A stretch of 64,000 bases of DNA from Lacrimispora sinapis (lineage in GTDB: Bacteria > Bacillota > Clostridia > Lachnospirales > Lachnospiraceae): NCBI RefSeq assembly GCF_043633585.1, contig NZ_CP141832.1:2852001-2916000 (forward strand), in the 5' to 3' direction. Positions within the stretch are counted from its first letter, which is position 1. Each line of letters begins with the position of its first letter. The notes below the pieces were generated by a model. The model did no database searches. It saw only the letters and a program-made list of their open reading frames with translations, and was not told the DNA's origin. Positions 6,312 through 15,608 of this stretch are shown one piece after another. Position numbers and translations under genes: made by a program.

Positions 6312-7754
6312 CTATGAGATATAAGTGAGAGGAATCCTTACGGTAAATGTCGTTCCCTCTCCCTCTTTGCTTTGAAGTTTCAAGGCTCCCTGATGCATGA
6401 GAATGATCTTTTTTGTAATAGAAAGGCCAAGCCCTGTACCGCCTGTTTCTCTGGATCTGGCTTTATCGACCCGGTAAAACCGCTCAAAAACATGCTCCTG
6501 GAATTCCTCCGGAATACCGATGCCGGAATCCGCCACTTTTACATAGAAAAACTTGTGGTCAGCATCGAGTGTGACCCGGACCCAGCCGCCTTCCACATTA
6601 TATTTGATCGCATTCTCCACCAGATTGCTGAGGGCCAGGGAAAGCTTCATCTCATCTACGTCCGCAGTCACCTCCCGGATGCTTTCAAAAATCAACTCCA
6701 CATTGCGCTTTCCTGCAATGGGCCGAAGTCTTTTTAAAATCAGCTCCAGCAGTCCGTTGATGTTTACCTGGGCAATGTTTAAATTCCCTCCGGACGTCTT
6801 GTCCATTCGCACCAGAGCCAGAAGGTCGTCAATGATCTTACTCTCCCGCTCGATCTCCACGGAAATATCGCTCATAAACTCCCGGTACAGTTCCACCGGC
6901 GCATCCTCCATTCCCATAAGGGAATCGGCCAGCACACGTATGGAGGTAATGGGCGTCTTCAGCTCGTGGGATACATTGGATACAAACTCTTCCCTGGACT
7001 GGTCCACTGCTTTTAATTTCTTTAAAGTCAGGTTGATGGATTCCGTTATTTCCATGGTTTCCTTGTATGCATGAGAGCTTATAGTTTCCTCCAAATTCCC
7101 TTCTGCCGCACGGTTTAACAGCCGCTGCAGTTCCTTGAATGGCTTCATAATCAGCTTTGCCACCAAAAATACCACAATGGACAGAATGGACAGGATCATA
7201 ATATTCAAAAGGGAACCCTTTTCCGACACCTCAGAAACCCGGTTAAGAATATCTTCGGTCGATGCCGTAACGATCATCACCCCGTCGATCTCCTTATCCT
7301 GGCTGTTGGAATAAATGGGAATGGTCAAAGCGGAATAACGCTTCTCTGAATTATATTTATTGCTGTTCTCTCCGCTGAAACACCGGATCACATCCTCCGA
7401 AACATTGATTTTCCCCAATGACAGAGAAAAGGTATCTCCAATGATCCGGAAACTGCGGTTGACCACCACAATCCTGCCGTTGAACATATCCGCTTTTACC
7501 GACATCTCGTTATCCAGCAGAGGGTCCTTGGGTTCCATTGTTAAATACCCGATTCTGGTCATCTTATTGCTTAAAATCCAGCACTGGTTCTGGATGTCCT
7601 GCATTCTGGATTCAATCAGATTCTGCTTATAAGACCCAAGCATCACCGGATTTTGTATAAACACCGGTATGCTTCCCACCAAAAACAGGACAATGATCAG
7701 GGTAACACGCAGGCTTATGGTGTGTTTTATCTTTAATCGCTGAAACGGAAACAT
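6312..7754 (-). CDS. Membrane sensor histidine kinase without adjacent response regulator
   Basis: 480 residues: TM1 about 17-34, an extracellular sensor domain to 180, TM2 about 182-203, HAMP 203-255, HisKA with VSHELKTPITS (phosphoacceptor about H263), and a HATPase domain with the N box LVENAIKYN and G box GGTGLGLSI. It resembles the ResE/PhoR/WalK class. Such kinases are normally next to their response regulator gene. Here the upstream neighbour is degV (28 bases) and the downstream one gerMN, so the partner must be encoded elsewhere. Linked transcription with GerMN suggests envelope or sporulation sensing. This is inference. Confidence 0.92.
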   Translation of the reverse strand: MFPFQRLKIKHTISLRVTLIIVLFLVGSIPVFIQNPVMLGSYKQNLIESRMQDIQNQCWILSNKMTRIGYLTMEPKDPLLDNEMSVKADMFNGRIVVVNRSFRIIGDTFSLSLGKINVSEDVIRCFSGENSNKYNSEKRYSALTIPIYSNSQDKEIDGVMIVTASTEDILNRVSEVSEKGSLLNIMILSILSIVVFLVAKLIMKPFKELQRLLNRAAEGNLEETISSHAYKETMEITESINLTLKKLKAVDQSREEFVSNVSHELKTPITSIRVLADSLMGMEDAPVELYREFMSDISVEIERESKIIDDLLALVRMDKTSGGNLNIAQVNINGLLELILKRLRPIAGKRNVELIFESIREVTADVDEMKLSLALSNLVENAIKYNVEGGWVRVTLDADHKFFYVKVADSGIGIPEEFQEHVFERFYRVDKARSRETGGTGLGLSITKKIILMHQGALKLQSKEGEGTTFTVRIPLTYIS

Positions 7755-7782
7755 ATCCGCACACCTCCAACATTATCCCTCA

Positions 7783-8649
7783 TCATAGATCCAGATTTTT
7801 AGTACACGCAATGGCAAGCGCTCCCGGACCAATGTGGCAGGATACGCTCAATGACAAATGATCCACATAGATTTCACCGGTCTTAGGAAACAATTCCTCT
7901 AGCTCCCGTTTGAATTCCAGGGCCGCCTCTTCATTTTGGGAATGAGCCACCGCAATGCTGGTATGAATCCCTTCCGGATCCCCGAAGCGTTCTTCCATAT
8001 CCTTTTTGACCGCATTGACCATTAGAGACTTTGCCTGCTTCATGGTTCTTGCTTTTGCAAACGCGTCCAGCTTCTCTCCCTGTATGGTCAGTACCGGCTT
8101 GATCCGCAGAAAAGACCCTAAAAGAGCGGCTGCCGGCGTAATTCTTCCACCTTTTTTTAAGTATTCCAGGGTATCCAGCGTGATATAGATGCTGGAATCC
8201 AGCTTTGTGTCCTCCAGTTTTTTCCTGATATCGCTGCCTGTCATACCGGCATCAGCCATTTTCTTCGCTTCCAGAACCGATTGCCTTAATGTGACAGAAA
8301 TACGCTGATTGTTTACAACAAATACCTTTCCCTCATAATCCTCCGCAAGCATAAGTGCGGTCTGACAGGAACTGCTTAAACCGCTGGACATGGGAATGTG
8401 AACCACTTCATCATATTCTTCCAGAAGTTTATTCCATAAATCCATAATATCGGCCGGAGACGGCTGGGAGGTGGAGATATCAACTCCGCCTTCCAGCTTT
8501 TGAAAAAACTCCTCCTGCGTCAGGCTGATATCTTCATAATATGTTTCATCGTCCATCATAAATGGCATAGGTATTACATAAATTCCAGCTTCCTCTCCCT
8601 GTTTTTGGGTAATTCCGCTGTTGCTGTCTGTTAATATCGCTACTTTCAT
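7783..8649 (-). CDS. DegV-family fatty-acid-binding protein
   Basis: 288 residues matching the DegV fold: opening VAILTDSNSGI, PMPFMMDDETYYE, ISTSQPSPADIM (the conserved TSQPS motif) and PMSSGLSSSCQTA, with C-terminal GPGALAIA. DegV/FakB proteins bind a fatty acid and present it to the kinase FakA in phospholipid synthesis. No fakA is present in this window, so substrate and partner are unproved. It starts the short-spaced run into the histidine kinase gene. Confidence 0.92.
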   Translation of the reverse strand: MKVAILTDSNSGITQKQGEEAGIYVIPMPFMMDDETYYEDISLTQEEFFQKLEGGVDISTSQPSPADIMDLWNKLLEEYDEVVHIPMSSGLSSSCQTALMLAEDYEGKVFVVNNQRISVTLRQSVLEAKKMADAGMTGSDIRKKLEDTKLDSSIYITLDTLEYLKKGGRITPAAALLGSFLRIKPVLTIQGEKLDAFAKARTMKQAKSLMVNAVKKDMEERFGDPEGIHTSIAVAHSQNEEAALEFKRELEELFPKTGEIYVDHLSLSVSCHIGPGALAIACTKNLDL

Positions 8650-8661
8650 TTCCGTTCTCCT

Positions 8662-10443
8662 CTATTCCTCAATCTCAGCGCCCTGCTCTGCTTCTCTTAC
8701 AGAGTTATAAAGCTGATAATACATTCCCCGCTTTGAAAGAAGTTCTTCATGATTTCCTTCTTCCAGAATCCGGCTGTCAGAAAGAACCAGGATTCGGTCC
8801 GCATTCTGAATGGTAGTAAGGCGGTGGGCAATGGTAAGCGTGGTGCGTCCCTTTGAAAGCCGTTCCAGAGACTGGGATACCAGATATTCACTCTCATTAT
8901 CCAAAGCAGAAGTCGCCTCGTCAAGGATCAGCACAGGAGGGTTTTTTAGAAATACCCTGGCAATGCTGATGCGCTGTTTTTGTCCGCCTGACAGCTTCAC
9001 GCCGCGTTCTCCCACATAAGTATCGTAACCATCCTTCAGTCCCAAAATAAATTCATGGGCACCTGCCAGCTTGGCTGCCTCAATTACCTCCTCTTTGGAA
9101 GCTCCCGGACGTCCATATTCAATATTTTCAAAGACGGTACCGGAAAACAGATAAACCTCCTGCTGGACAACGCCGACTGCGCTTCGCAGGCTTTCCAAGG
9201 TTACCTGCCTGATGTCCTGTCCGTCAAGAAGGATCTTTCCTTCCGTTGGATCATAAAACCGTGGAATCAAATTGCATAAGGTGGTCTTTCCGCCACCGGA
9301 AGGGCCAACAAGCGCCACCTTTTCCCCCGGTTTTATGAAAAGATTGATGTGGCTTAAAACCGGATTATGGTCATCTGGATATTCAAAGGAGACATTGTTA
9401 AACGAAATGCTGCCTTTTACATCTTTCAAAGGTGCCGCACCTTCTTCATCAAAAATATCAATATCCGCGTCCATAAGCTCTATAAACCGTTCAATCCCTG
9501 TCATACCTCTCTGGAACTGCTCCGCAAATTCAATAATCCTTCGTATCGTCGTAAGAAGAGTCGTGACATAGAGAATATAGGCAACCAGATCACCGGGTTT
9601 TATCAGCCCCTTGATCATGAAAATACCGCCGGCAACAATCACCACCACATACATCAGACCGTCAAACATACGGATGGTATTCTGGAATGCCGCCATATAT
9701 TTGTAAGTTTTCCGTTTGATATTCAGGAATTCCAAATTGTCCTGGCTGAATTTTTCAATCTCGATCTTCTCGTTTGCAAAGGCCCGTACCACCTTGTTTC
9801 CTAAAAGACTGTCTTCAATTCTTGCATTCAGTTCTCCGATGTGGTTTCTCTGATGCTTAAAAGCTCTCTTTACCTGGAGGTTAAAATAGATACAGGACAC
9901 TGCCATAACAGGAATCAAAAGGAAAATGATCAGAGTCAGCGAAAGGCTGATTCTCGACAGAATGATAAAAGATACCACAGTCTTTATGAATGCAATGAAA
10001 AATTCCTCTGGACAATGGTGGGAAAATTCCGTCACGTCAAATAAATCGCTGGTGATCCTTGACATGATCTGACCGACCTTGGTGTTATTAAAGTAATTAT
10101 CCGACAGCTTCTGCAAATGGGAAAATGCATCGTGTCTCATATCCGTCTCAATGGCTGCTCCCATGACATGCCCGGTATAAGCCATATAAAAGCTTGCCAG
10201 ACCGTCAATGATTCTCAATACAAAATAAAAAAGTCCGATGCTTACAATTGTCTTTACCGACAAAGAAGCCAGATCTCTTAATCCCTGATTTGTGATATAG
10301 CGCAAAATAAGGGGCAGCACCATCTCACAAATTGTGGTCAAAGATGCACAGAACAGATCCATGACCATGATTTTGGTGTATTTTTTATAATAAGGCACAA
10401 AGCGTTTGATCAAAGTGCCTGTCTTCATCTCATTTTCTTTCAT
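8662..10443 (-). CDS. ABC exporter, fused permease-ATPase (MsbA/MDR type)
   Basis: 593 residues. The N-terminal six-helix transmembrane domain covers about 1-320. The ATPase domain shows Walker A GPSGGGKTT, Q-loop VQQEVYLFSGTV, signature LSGGQKQR, Walker B VLILDEATSALD and the H-loop IAHRLTT. It would work as a homodimer, or as a heterodimer with another half-transporter, exporting drugs, lipids or peptides; the substrate cannot be read. It begins 8 bases after the unknown gene at 10452-11699, so the two are probably co-transcribed, and it is 12 bases ahead of degV. Confidence 0.93.
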   Translation of the reverse strand: MKENEMKTGTLIKRFVPYYKKYTKIMVMDLFCASLTTICEMVLPLILRYITNQGLRDLASLSVKTIVSIGLFYFVLRIIDGLASFYMAYTGHVMGAAIETDMRHDAFSHLQKLSDNYFNNTKVGQIMSRITSDLFDVTEFSHHCPEEFFIAFIKTVVSFIILSRISLSLTLIIFLLIPVMAVSCIYFNLQVKRAFKHQRNHIGELNARIEDSLLGNKVVRAFANEKIEIEKFSQDNLEFLNIKRKTYKYMAAFQNTIRMFDGLMYVVVIVAGGIFMIKGLIKPGDLVAYILYVTTLLTTIRRIIEFAEQFQRGMTGIERFIELMDADIDIFDEEGAAPLKDVKGSISFNNVSFEYPDDHNPVLSHINLFIKPGEKVALVGPSGGGKTTLCNLIPRFYDPTEGKILLDGQDIRQVTLESLRSAVGVVQQEVYLFSGTVFENIEYGRPGASKEEVIEAAKLAGAHEFILGLKDGYDTYVGERGVKLSGGQKQRISIARVFLKNPPVLILDEATSALDNESEYLVSQSLERLSKGRTTLTIAHRLTTIQNADRILVLSDSRILEEGNHEELLSKRGMYYQLYNSVREAEQGAEIEE

Positions 10444-10451
10444 ACAATCCT

Positions 10452-11699
10452 CTACTCTGTAATTTTAATGTTTTTAATAAGGTCCAAAGCCCATTCCCTT
10501 TCTCCGGCCTTTCTGCTCATAATATTTATATTCATACGCTGCTCTTTATAAAGCACCTGGGCAGACATTCCATAAATCGTTTCTCCCTCTATCTCCTCCG
10601 GTTCATAAAAAGCGGCCCGGACCCTGGTATCCCCCATGTTAAAATCCATAATTTCATCCACTTTTCCCTGTTCAAACCACTGCTTTTTAAACTCCGCCTG
10701 CCGCCCTTCAAAAACCGCTGCATAAATATAATAATCGTGCCCTCCATACAAAGCTCCGTCAAAATAGTGGTCCATAATTCCCTGGTCTTCTTCATCGTAT
10801 AAAAAATTCCCCGGTATCCCAAAGCTCATAATACCGATTTTCCTATAAACCAGATGCTTCCTGCAACCGATAGAATCCTCTTCATGGAATAGAACCGTAT
10901 CGTCTAAGTCCACGGGAGTATGGTGATGAAGCCTGCAGACTTCCAGATATTCACTTTTGGGAAATGGAATCTTCCGGTCCATAGCAAGGGCTTTTTCAAG
11001 CAGGTCAATGATGGTCTCATTGATCTCCCTGTCCTGTGCACTCCGGTCTGAGGGCATAAAATAGCAGTACTGGTTCATCAGCACCATAGCGCTGTTTCTG
11101 TAAAACCAGGCGTCCTTTTCCTCTTCATTCCACACGAAAAAGTCTCTGGCAAATGCCACACTCATTCCAGAATTTGCCATACCTTTCAGCTCTTGCAATG
11201 AAAATGACCGGATATGGGTGATCAGTTTTCCCTCTTGCCGCTGGGGTATGTAGTAAACAGCAGGCCAGCAGAACATGTATTCCTGGCTTTCGTTCCAGCC
11301 GGATACCAGATCCATAAGATCGGAAAACCACTGGTAGAAATATTTCTGCCTCATAGCAAGAAAATCCCGACGGATAAAATACCCCGTCCGGTCCTCCACC
11401 TTTAGCTTTAATCGTTCTTTTTGTGCAAGCAGTTCCAGAAAATCAATGACAGCCGCATGAAAACCAGGCCCGGCAATATTTGTCTGGCTCTCTCCCTGCA
11501 GCTTTTTTTTATTCCATTTAAACCAGATATAGCCTTCCGGGCAAAGCTGGACCAGCAAAAAACCGTCCATTCGGTAACATTGGTATCCCATTTCCTTCAC
11601 CAGATTTTTTGTCATGTGCTCTGCATTTTGACAATTCCAGACTATTCCAGAAAATATTTTTTTCTTTGGCTCCAAAGAAAATCTGATTCGAATACTCAT
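10452..11699 (-). CDS. Unknown 415-residue cytoplasmic protein
   Basis: I do not recognise a family. The protein has no signal peptide or membrane helix, and is rich in aromatic residues (many Trp, Tyr, Phe) and charged residues. Visible blocks are FIRRDFLAMRQKYFYQWFSDL, a central Glu/Asp-rich helix (INETIIDLLEKALAM), an HHHTPVDLDDTVLFHEE stretch that could bind metal, and a beta-rich C-terminus ending ALDLIKNIKITE. It lies 8 bases upstream of an ABC exporter, so it may be functionally tied to it. It is probably a lineage-specific conserved protein. No function is claimed. Confidence 0.75.
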   Translation of the reverse strand: MSIRIRFSLEPKKKIFSGIVWNCQNAEHMTKNLVKEMGYQCYRMDGFLLVQLCPEGYIWFKWNKKKLQGESQTNIAGPGFHAAVIDFLELLAQKERLKLKVEDRTGYFIRRDFLAMRQKYFYQWFSDLMDLVSGWNESQEYMFCWPAVYYIPQRQEGKLITHIRSFSLQELKGMANSGMSVAFARDFFVWNEEEKDAWFYRNSAMVLMNQYCYFMPSDRSAQDREINETIIDLLEKALAMDRKIPFPKSEYLEVCRLHHHTPVDLDDTVLFHEEDSIGCRKHLVYRKIGIMSFGIPGNFLYDEEDQGIMDHYFDGALYGGHDYYIYAAVFEGRQAEFKKQWFEQGKVDEIMDFNMGDTRVRAAFYEPEEIEGETIYGMSAQVLYKEQRMNINIMSRKAGEREWALDLIKNIKITE

Positions 11700-11805
11700 C
11701 TGAAACCCTTCCTAACCTATCTTTATCTATTCTATCGTATTTCTGTTAGAAATGGAAGCCTAAAACGAATTTGGACAAATATTATTTTCAGATGAGTTTA
11801 AAATA

Positions 11806-11842
11806 AGGGCTTCCCAGCAAAAAAACACCGGAAAGCCCTCAT
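11806..11842 (-). terminator. Terminator after gpmI
   Basis: On the minus strand GGGCTTTCC pairs with GGAAGCCC around a T-rich loop, followed by TTATTTT. It ends the glycolytic cluster. Confidence 0.75.
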
Positions 11843-11852
11843 TTTCAACATT

Positions 11853-13391
11853 TTATTTTACAAGCAATGATTTTCCTGTCATCTCTTTTGGCTGCTGCAT
11901 TCCCATCAGTTCGATCAGGGTTGGAGCAATATCTGCAAGGCAGCCGCCTTCTCTCAGCTTATAAGAAGGATCGGCATTTACCAGGATAAACGGTACCGGA
12001 TTTGTTGTATGAGCGGTAAATGGCTGTCCTGTCTCATAATCCACAAGCTGTTCTGCATTTCCATGATCCGCACAGATAAACAGTACACCGTCCGTTTCCT
12101 TAATGGCGTCCACAACCTTGCCCACGCAATCATCAATTGTCTCAATGGCCTTAATGGCAGCAGGTTCGATTCCAGTATGACCAACCATATCCGGATTGGC
12201 AAAATTGACGATTATCACATCGTACTTATTGGAGCGAATGGCATCTGTCAGCTTCTCACAAACCACAGGTGCATTCATCTCAGGCTGTAAATCATAGGTG
12301 GCAACCTTGGGTGAAGGAACTAAAATCCGGTCCTCTCCTTTGTTCGGTTCTTCCACACCGCCGTTAAAGAAGAAGGTCACATGGGCATATTTCTCAGTTT
12401 CAGCAATTCTTGCCTGAGTCATATTATGCTGGGCAAGAAATTCACCAAAGGTATTGGAAATGGATTCTTTTTTAAATGCAACGATTTTGTTCTGAATGGT
12501 TTCATCGTAATTGGTAAAGCAGACAAAGGTCAACTCCAGGCGTTTTCCTCTCTCAAATCCCTTAAAATCATCATCACAAAACGCCCTTGTCATCTCTCTT
12601 GCCCGGTCAGGACGGAAGTTGAAGAAAACTACGGAGTCATGATTATTTACAGTGGCAAGAGGCTTCTGGCCATCCATCACTACAAGCGGCTCTACAAATT
12701 CATCGAAAACCTTTGCATCGTAGGAAGCCTGAATTCCTTCCGTTGCTGATTGGGCCTGATTTCCTTCCCCTTTGGAAAGGGCCAGGTATGCACGTTCCAC
12801 ACGATCCCAACGGTTGTCACGGTCCATGGCATAGTAACGTCCTGCTACGGAAGCCACTTTCCCCACTCCAAGTTCTTTCATCTTTGCTTCCAGTGCTTCA
12901 ACAAAGCCCTTTCCCGAAGCAGGAGGAGTATCACGTCCATCTAAGAAACAGTGCACATACACCTTTTCAAGACCATTTCTCTTTGCCAGCTCAAGCAGAC
13001 CGTAAATATGGTCGATATGGCTGTGTACGCCTCCGTCTGAAACCAGCCCCATCATATGAAGGGCTGAATTGTTCTTTTTGCAGTTTTCCACTGCCTGTAA
13101 AAATTCCGGTATTTCAAAGAAATCACCATCGGCTATGGATTTGGTGATTCTGGTAAGTTCCTGATATACGATGCGGCCTGCGCCCATATTTAAATGTCCT
13201 ACTTCTGAGTTGCCCATCTGTCCGTCAGGAAGACCTACTGCCAAACCGCTGGCATTTCCTTTTACAAACGGACACTGGCTCATCAGCTGATCCATGATTG
13301 GAGTTTTTGCCTCACAGACCGCATTGTGCTCACAGTTATCATTTAATCCATAACCATCTAGTATCATCAATACAACTGGCTTTTTGCTCAT
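11853..13391 (-). CDS. gpmI: Cofactor-independent phosphoglycerate mutase
   Basis: 512 residues, the standard length of the Mn-dependent, alkaline-phosphatase-fold enzyme converting 3- to 2-phosphoglycerate. Motifs seen: VLMILDGYGLN (first metal site), MGNSEVGHLNMGAGR with the catalytic serine, SDGGVHSHIDH, HCFLDGRDTPP, GRYYAMDRDNRW, FNFRPDRARE, and a C-terminal ADHGNAE metal motif followed by HTTNPVP. It is the last gene of gap-pgk-tpiA-gpmI. A hairpin plus T-run lies between it and tpiA, so its expression may be partly attenuated relative to tpiA. Confidence 0.97.
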   Translation of the reverse strand: MSKKPVVLMILDGYGLNDNCEHNAVCEAKTPIMDQLMSQCPFVKGNASGLAVGLPDGQMGNSEVGHLNMGAGRIVYQELTRITKSIADGDFFEIPEFLQAVENCKKNNSALHMMGLVSDGGVHSHIDHIYGLLELAKRNGLEKVYVHCFLDGRDTPPASGKGFVEALEAKMKELGVGKVASVAGRYYAMDRDNRWDRVERAYLALSKGEGNQAQSATEGIQASYDAKVFDEFVEPLVVMDGQKPLATVNNHDSVVFFNFRPDRAREMTRAFCDDDFKGFERGKRLELTFVCFTNYDETIQNKIVAFKKESISNTFGEFLAQHNMTQARIAETEKYAHVTFFFNGGVEEPNKGEDRILVPSPKVATYDLQPEMNAPVVCEKLTDAIRSNKYDVIIVNFANPDMVGHTGIEPAAIKAIETIDDCVGKVVDAIKETDGVLFICADHGNAEQLVDYETGQPFTAHTTNPVPFILVNADPSYKLREGGCLADIAPTLIELMGMQQPKEMTGKSLLVK

Positions 13392-13411
13392 AAATCGTTC
13401 TCCTTTTCGTG

Positions 13412-13452
13412 AAAAACTGCCGACCCTGGTCTATGATATATGGAGTCGGCAG
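13412..13452 (-). terminator. Terminator-like hairpin between tpiA and gpmI
   Basis: On the minus strand CTGCCGAC (13452-13445) pairs with GTCGGCAG (13424-13417), followed directly by TTTTT. It is an intrinsic terminator or attenuator inside the cluster. Confidence 0.75.
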
Positions 13453-13459
13453 ATTCTAT

Positions 13460-14212
13460 TTATTTTTTGTAATTAACAATTGCTCCAAAATCCGGCTTTA
13501 AGGATGCGCCGCCAACCAGGCCGCCGTCAATGTCAGGCTGTGAAAACAGCTCCGGTGCGCTGCTTGCAGATACAGAGCCGCCATACTGGATGCGGATCGC
13601 TGCAGCAGTAGCCTCATCATAGATTTCACCGATGCATACACGGATCGCACTGCAGACTTCCTGAGCCTGTTCGGTTGTTGCTACCTTACCGGTACCTATG
13701 GCCCAGATCGGCTCATAAGCGATCACCGCTTCTTTTGCCTGTTCTGCGCTCACATTTAAGAAAGCAATTTTGATCTGCTGACGGATCCAGTCAATTGTGA
13801 TTCCCTGCTCTCTCTGAGTTAAGGATTCTCCGCAGCAGACGATGGGGGTAATGCCGTATTCAAATGCCTTTAATACCTTTTTGTTCACCGTCTCGTCGGA
13901 TTCTGCGAAATATTCTCTTCTTTCAGAATGCCCTATAATTACATATTTTACACCGGCATCTTTTAACATAGCCGGAGAAATTTCACCGGTGTAAGCACCC
14001 TTGTCTTCAAAGTACATATTTTCTGCTCCGATGTTGATATTAGAGCCTTTTGCCGCCTCCATTGCCGGTATAATATCAATCGCCGGTACACAGAAAACAA
14101 CATCCACCTCATCATTTGCTACCAAAGGTTTCAATGTATTTACAAGCGCAACCGCCTCGGTTGGCGTCATATTCATTTTCCAGTTTCCTGCTACGATTTT
14201 TCTTCTAGACAT
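13460..14212 (-). CDS. tpiA: Triosephosphate isomerase
   Basis: 250 residues from MSRRKIVAGNWKMNMT. The start at 14212 is chosen over in-frame codons up to 14281 because the family always begins at this NWKMN block and GGAAGGG lies upstream. Catalytic residues are in NWKMN (Lys), GHSERREYF (His) and AYEPIWAIGTGK (Glu), and the phosphate loops are YGGSVSA and GLVGGASL. It interconverts dihydroxyacetone phosphate and glyceraldehyde 3-phosphate in the cytoplasm. Confidence 0.97.
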   Translation of the reverse strand: MSRRKIVAGNWKMNMTPTEAVALVNTLKPLVANDEVDVVFCVPAIDIIPAMEAAKGSNINIGAENMYFEDKGAYTGEISPAMLKDAGVKYVIIGHSERREYFAESDETVNKKVLKAFEYGITPIVCCGESLTQREQGITIDWIRQQIKIAFLNVSAEQAKEAVIAYEPIWAIGTGKVATTEQAQEVCSAIRVCIGEIYDEATAAAIRIQYGGSVSASSAPELFSQPDIDGGLVGGASLKPDFGAIVNYKK

Positions 14213-14263
14213 ACAATTACCCTTCCTTTTTTCAACGTTTGACAGGACAAAGCCTCTCACTTT

Positions 14264-14290
14264 AAAAGCCCGGACGTTCACCGCCCGGGC
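14264..14290 (-). terminator. Terminator-like hairpin between pgk and tpiA
   Basis: On the minus strand GCCCGG (14290-14285) pairs with CCGGGC (14273-14268), followed by TTTTAAA. It is short but GC-rich. Confidence 0.6.
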
Positions 14291-14299
14291 CGGTATCTG

Positions 14300-15514
14300 C
14301 TATGATCGATTGTCCGCTGCAGCTACGCCTGGCAGTTCTTTTCCTTCCAGGAACTCTAAGGATGCGCCGCCCCCGGTCGAGATATGAGTCATCTTGTCTG
14401 CAAATCCAAGTCTCTTAACCGCATTTACGGAATCTCCGCCGCCGATTACGGTAGTCGCATCGGTAAGGTCTGCAACCGCACGACATACCTCCAAAGTTCC
14501 TTCTGCAAAGTTGGAGAATTCAAAAACTCCCATCGGTCCGTTCCATACAACGGTCTTCGCTCCCTTTAAAGCCTCTTTGTAAAGGGCAATGGTCTTGGGT
14601 CCGATATCAAAGCCTGACCAGCCTGCATCAATGGATTCAACCACGTTTCTCTCGGTGTCGTTTGAGAACTCTTTTCCTTCCACATGATCAACAGGAAGAA
14701 GAAGCTTTACGCCTTTTTCTTTTGCTTTCTCGATCATCTCTAAGGAATAGTCCAGTTTATCTTCCTCACATAAAGATTTACCGATTTCCTGGCCCTGTGC
14801 CTTTAAGAAGGTATATGCCATACCACCGCCGATGATTAAGGTATCTACCTTATCAAGAAGGTTGTTGATCACGTTGATCTTATCAGAAACCTTTGCTCCG
14901 CCCAGGATAGCCACAAAAGGACGAACCGGATTCTCAACAGCCTGGCCTAAGAATTTGATTTCTTTTTCCATCAGATAACCAACTACATTGGTGGAGGTAT
15001 ATTTGGTAACGCCTACGTTGGAGCAGTGTGCTCTGTGAGCAGTACCGAATGCATCGTTTACAAAAATGCCGTCGCTCAATGCAGCCAGCTCTTTTGCATA
15101 TTCCTCTGCGTTCTCATCTTTGCCGTACTTTGTCTCTTCCACTCTGTAACGGGTGTTCTGAAGAAGCAGGACTTCCCCGTCCTTTAATTCAGAAGCCACT
15201 TTCTGGGTCTCAGGCCCTGTCACCTTAGGATCATTGACAAACTTTACGGAGACGCCAAGTCTCTCGCTCAATGCCGGTGCAACTGGTGCTAAGGACATCT
15301 CAGGAAGAGGTTCCCCCTTTGGCTTTCCTAAATGGGAACAAAGAATCACCTTTGCACCCTGATCTAATAATTTTTTAATAGTAGGAATGGCTCCGTCGAT
15401 ACGGTTATAGTTCTGGATCACTCCATCCTTTAACGGTACGTTGAAATCACATCTTACTAATACTTTTTTTCCCTGCAGTCCTGTCAAATCATCAATCGTT
15501 TTCTTGTTAAGCAT
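14300..15514 (-). CDS. pgk: Phosphoglycerate kinase
   Basis: 404 residues from MLNKKTIDDLTGLQGKKVLVR, start at 15514 after AAAGGAGC; twelve further in-frame codons upstream are not conserved in the family. Motifs: VRCDFNVPLKDG, SHLGKPKG, LLQNTRYRVEE, NDAFGTAHRAHCS, FVAILGGAKVSDKI, and the C-terminal nucleotide site GGGDSVNAV with STGGGASLEFLEGK. It transfers phosphate from 1,3-bisphosphoglycerate to ADP. Second gene of the glycolytic cluster. Confidence 0.97.
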   Translation of the reverse strand: MLNKKTIDDLTGLQGKKVLVRCDFNVPLKDGVIQNYNRIDGAIPTIKKLLDQGAKVILCSHLGKPKGEPLPEMSLAPVAPALSERLGVSVKFVNDPKVTGPETQKVASELKDGEVLLLQNTRYRVEETKYGKDENAEEYAKELAALSDGIFVNDAFGTAHRAHCSNVGVTKYTSTNVVGYLMEKEIKFLGQAVENPVRPFVAILGGAKVSDKINVINNLLDKVDTLIIGGGMAYTFLKAQGQEIGKSLCEEDKLDYSLEMIEKAKEKGVKLLLPVDHVEGKEFSNDTERNVVESIDAGWSGFDIGPKTIALYKEALKGAKTVVWNGPMGVFEFSNFAEGTLEVCRAVADLTDATTVIGGGDSVNAVKRLGFADKMTHISTGGGASLEFLEGKELPGVAAADNRS

Positions 15515-15567
15515 GTTTTCGTATGCTCCTTTCCAATATGGTGTATACAATATAATTATGAAATAAT

Positions 15568-15597
15568 AAAAGGGCCCGGTCCTTTACGACCGGACCC
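15568..15597 (-). terminator. Terminator-like hairpin between gap and pgk
   Basis: On the minus strand GGGTCCGGTC pairs with the ACCGGGCCC region (15581-15572) over a short loop and is followed by TTTTATTATTT. It is strong and could separate high-level gap mRNA from the downstream genes. Confidence 0.8.
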
Positions 15598-15608
15598 TTC
15601 GTGGATCA

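Noticed and set aside
5684..6328. 214-codon plus-strand frame opposite gerMN
   Set aside because: It is antisense to a clearly conserved lipoprotein gene and has no ribosome site or family.
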